14,947 nt of DNA, taken from NCBI GenBank assembly GCA_902493545.1, contig CABUQI010000020.1, forward strand, positions 1 to 14,947, written 5' to 3'. Source of the DNA: an uncultured Collinsella sp. (GTDB lineage: Bacteria; Actinomycetota; Coriobacteriia; Coriobacteriales; Coriobacteriaceae). Below the pieces are notes generated by a model. It worked only from the letters and a program-made list of their open reading frames with translations, had not been told where the DNA came from and did not search any database. A program made the translations under genes and the position numbers. Of the stretch, positions 13,031 through 14,947 are shown one piece after another. Every line of letters begins with the position of its first letter. Position 1 is the first letter of the stretch.

Positions 13031-13948
13031 CTATTTTCCGAGCGGGGAGAATTCGTCGACGATGGGATCGAGGCATTGCGGAAGCACACGGGCACCAAAG
13101 ACGCCCGAGTTGCTGGAGATGATCTCGCCATCGAACTGCATGCCCAGCGACGGCGTGCAGGTGATCTTGGCTTCCTTGGTCTGGATGATCTTGAACTGCG
13201 GACGGCCGAGCACCTTGCCGGCGGGGTCGAGTGCGGCGGTGATCACGGTGGGCAGGAGCTGGACGGTTTTTACGGGCTCGATGACCGCGATGTCGACCAT
13301 GCCGTCGTTCATGCGGCAATCGGGGAACAGGTTGATGTCGTTTTGAATGACCGAGGTGTTGCCGGCCATGCAGCAGATGCCATCGAGCTCCTCGACAATG
13401 CCGTCATGCTCAATCGTAAAATGCGCCACCGTGGGGTTGGGTGTGGCGAGCGCCGACAGGAAATAGGCGATCTCGCCGATGTCGTTTTTGGCGGGGGCGG
13501 CCTTCATCATGATCTCGGCGTCGAAGCCCGAGCCGGCGATGATGATAAAGCCGTGGCGCTTCTCGTTGCCGTTCTCGTCGAGCCAAAAGAGCTCGCCCAT
13601 GTCCACTTTGACCGTGCGACCGGCGCGGCAAGCCTTGGCAAGCGCCGCTGCCTCGGGGGCATTACCGATGTTGTTAAAGAACAGGCAGGCTGTGCCGGAG
13701 GGGAAGACGAGCGTGGGGACACCGCACCCGCGCATCTGGTCGAGCACGTTGGAGACGGTGCCGTCGCCGCCCGAAACGACCACGCGATCAAACTCGCGCA
13801 CGTCTGCCACGGCGTCCTCGGGTTCCATGCCATCGCCGATAAAGCGCATCACGACCTCGTCGCCGCCCTGCGCGAGGGCGTGCGTGAACGCGTAGATTTC
13901 ATCTGAGCTGGGGCCCGATGCCGGGTTGTGGATGATAAGGCAGCGCAT
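13031..13948 (-). CDS. Diacylglycerol kinase-family lipid kinase
   Basis: A DagK/YegS-like kinase that would phosphorylate a lipid such as diacylglycerol at the membrane for phospholipid recycling. 305 residues, normal for the family. Motifs: 'IHNPASG' (6-12), nucleotide-binding 'SGGDGTVSNVLDQM' (59-72), 'FPSGTACLFFNNIG' (82-95), 'GSGFDAEIM' (139-147) and the C-terminal 'PDCRMNDGMVDIAVIE' (209-224). The usual GTxNDFAR segment reads GTACLFFNN here, so Asn-Asp is lost and specificity may differ. The ATG at 13948 has only a weak GGGAA site. It is first in an operon with the small membrane protein whose ribosome site overlaps its stop. Confidence 0.9.
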   Translation of the reverse strand: MRCLIIHNPASGPSSDEIYAFTHALAQGGDEVVMRFIGDGMEPEDAVADVREFDRVVVSGGDGTVSNVLDQMRGCGVPTLVFPSGTACLFFNNIGNAPEAAALAKACRAGRTVKVDMGELFWLDENGNEKRHGFIIIAGSGFDAEIMMKAAPAKNDIGEIAYFLSALATPNPTVAHFTIEHDGIVEELDGICCMAGNTSVIQNDINLFPDCRMNDGMVDIAVIEPVKTVQLLPTVITAALDPAGKVLGRPQFKIIQTKEAKITCTPSLGMQFDGEIISSNSGVFGARVLPQCLDPIVDEFSPLGK

Positions 13949-13976
13949 ACTTACGTTCCCGTTCTGTGACTAACCG

Positions 13977-13984
13977 AGTATAGT
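13977..13984. promoter_or_regulatory. Overlapping divergent -10 elements
   Basis: The 98-base gap between the lipid-kinase and RNase D starts holds AGTATAGT. On the plus strand this gives TATAGT (13979-13984), with a weak TTCCCG 17 bases upstream, suited to RNase D. On the minus strand it gives TATACT (13977-13982), suited to the lipid kinase. The two would compete for polymerase. -35 matches are poor. Confidence 0.4.
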
Positions 13985-14046
13985 TGTAGGGCAATGCCGA
14001 TATCCTACCCGAGTTTTTCGGGCCTAACCTTATTCGATGGGTTGAT

Positions 14047-14947
14047 ATGTACATTTCCACACATCAGGCTCTGCTCGACTTTTGCCAGCGCGCCCGTGAG
14101 TTTGACGCGATTGCCGTCGATACCGAGTTTTTGCGCGAGCGCACGTTCCACCCGCGCCTGTGCTTGGTTCAGATTGCCACCCCTGCCGAGAGCGTCGCGG
14201 TCGATCCTTTGGTGATCGACGACCTGTCGCCGCTTGCCGAGCTTATGGCCGACGAGAGCGTGACTAAGGTCTTCCACGCCTGCTCGCAGGATATGGAGGT
14301 CATGCTCCATACCGTGGGCGTGCTGCCGCGTCCCATTTTTGACACGCAGGTGGCCGCCGCCTTTTTGGGCGAGCGCCAGCAGATTTCCTACGGCGCGCTC
14401 GTGCAGACGTTTTGTGGCGTCTCATTGCCCAAGACCGAGTCGCTGACCGACTGGTCGCGCCGCCCGCTGACTGATAAGCAGGTCGAGTACGCGATCGATG
14501 ACGTCAAGTACCTGATTGTCGCCTATACCGAGATGATGAGTCGCCTGCGCGAGCTGGGCCGGGTGGACTGGGTGCTCGACGAGTTGCGTCCGCTGGCCGA
14601 CGAGTCGCACTACCGCGCCGACCGCCATGAGGCATTCCGCAAGGTCAAGCGCATCAACTCGTGTAGCCGCCATCAGCTGGGTATCGCGCGCGAGCTTGCC
14701 GCTTGGCGCGAGGACCGCGCCGAGCGCCGCAACATCCCGCGCAAGTGGGTCATGTCCGACGATACGCTGCTGGCCCTGGTTAAACGTAATCCCGTGCGTG
14801 TCGAGGAGTTCCGCAGCATCCGCGGCACCGATCAGCTGGGGGAGCGCGACGTGGACGGCGCGCTGATGGCCATTAAGCGCGGCGCGAGCTGTCCGCACGA
14901 TCGCCTGCCGCTCATGGTGCGCGGGCACCGTCAGATTTCGCCGGAGT
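14047..14947 (+). CDS. rnd: Ribonuclease D (3' end beyond window)
   Basis: A 3'-to-5' exoribonuclease that trims tRNA and other stable RNA 3' ends. The N-terminal DEDDy exonuclease domain is complete: Asp25 and Glu27 in 'AVDTEF', Asp82 in 'ACSQDM', Asp99 in 'FDTQVA', and the Tyr148/Asp152 pair in 'YAIDDVKYL'. An HRDC-like helical region follows from about 215 ('IARELAAWREDRAERRNIPRKWVMSDDTLLAL'), as in E. coli RNase D. 300 codons are visible and the frame is still open at the right edge; the family is usually 370-390 residues. The ATG at 14047 has a weak ribosome site; no better in-frame start was found. It may begin a further plus-strand operon. Confidence 0.92.
   Translation, partial: MYISTHQALLDFCQRAREFDAIAVDTEFLRERTFHPRLCLVQIATPAESVAVDPLVIDDLSPLAELMADESVTKVFHACSQDMEVMLHTVGVLPRPIFDTQVAAAFLGERQQISYGALVQTFCGVSLPKTESLTDWSRRPLTDKQVEYAIDDVKYLIVAYTEMMSRLRELGRVDWVLDELRPLADESHYRADRHEAFRKVKRINSCSRHQLGIARELAAWREDRAERRNIPRKWVMSDDTLLALVKRNPVRVEEFRSIRGTDQLGERDVDGALMAIKRGASCPHDRLPLMVRGHRQISPE

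Noticed and set aside
12902..13906. A 334-codon plus-strand open frame.
   Set aside because: Antisense to the lipid kinase and the small membrane gene; His/Asp/Gly-rich shadow without domains.

Overview
The window (about 58-60% G+C by eye, almost fully coding, good Shine-Dalgarno sites, Gram-positive surface features such as a Tat lipoprotein and an LPXTG protein) looks like the chromosome of a gut Coriobacterium, most likely Collinsella or a close relative. This is judged from protein style and gene content, not from a database search. There is no rRNA, tRNA, CRISPR array or intact insertion sequence.

Left part, plus strand: a Tat-exported lipoprotein (17-562), a small helix-turn-helix protein (602-1024) and a membrane-anchored Ser/Thr protein kinase (1111-2523) form a likely signalling cassette, closed by a bidirectional terminator. 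Converging on it is a secreted coiled-coil/lysozyme-like cell-wall hydrolase (2567-3700, minus), with two 15-bp palindromes upstream. Next come a MOSC-domain protein (3935-4567, minus) and, divergently, an ATP-grasp ligase plus Asp/Glu racemase pair (4788-6875) that probably makes D-aspartate and attaches it to peptidoglycan precursors.

Centre, minus strand: a complete ECF-type importer reads S component (9703-10275), fused double ATPase (7739-9490), T component (7000-7746). The best discovery in the window lies in front of it. A 22-codon leader peptide with three consecutive Trp codons (10422-10490) is followed by a UUCG-capped terminator (10355-10385). A segment at the leader stop codon can pair with that terminator. 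This is the architecture of ribosome-mediated tryptophan attenuation, here placed in front of a transporter rather than a trp biosynthesis operon, so the importer is probably for tryptophan or a precursor. The 212-base gap between the S and ATPase genes is almost filled by two large inverted repeats.

Right part: an LPXTG-anchored, secreted C69-family dipeptidase is interrupted by one in-frame amber codon (10676-12622, minus). A lipid kinase (13031-13948, minus) is followed by a 30-residue single-span membrane protein (12929-13021). Divergent from these is ribonuclease D (14047 onward), cut by the window edge.

Themes: cell-envelope biology (D-Asp bridge, wall hydrolase, lipid kinase, anchored peptidase) and amino-acid supply (secreted dipeptidase and a Trp-regulated importer next to each other).
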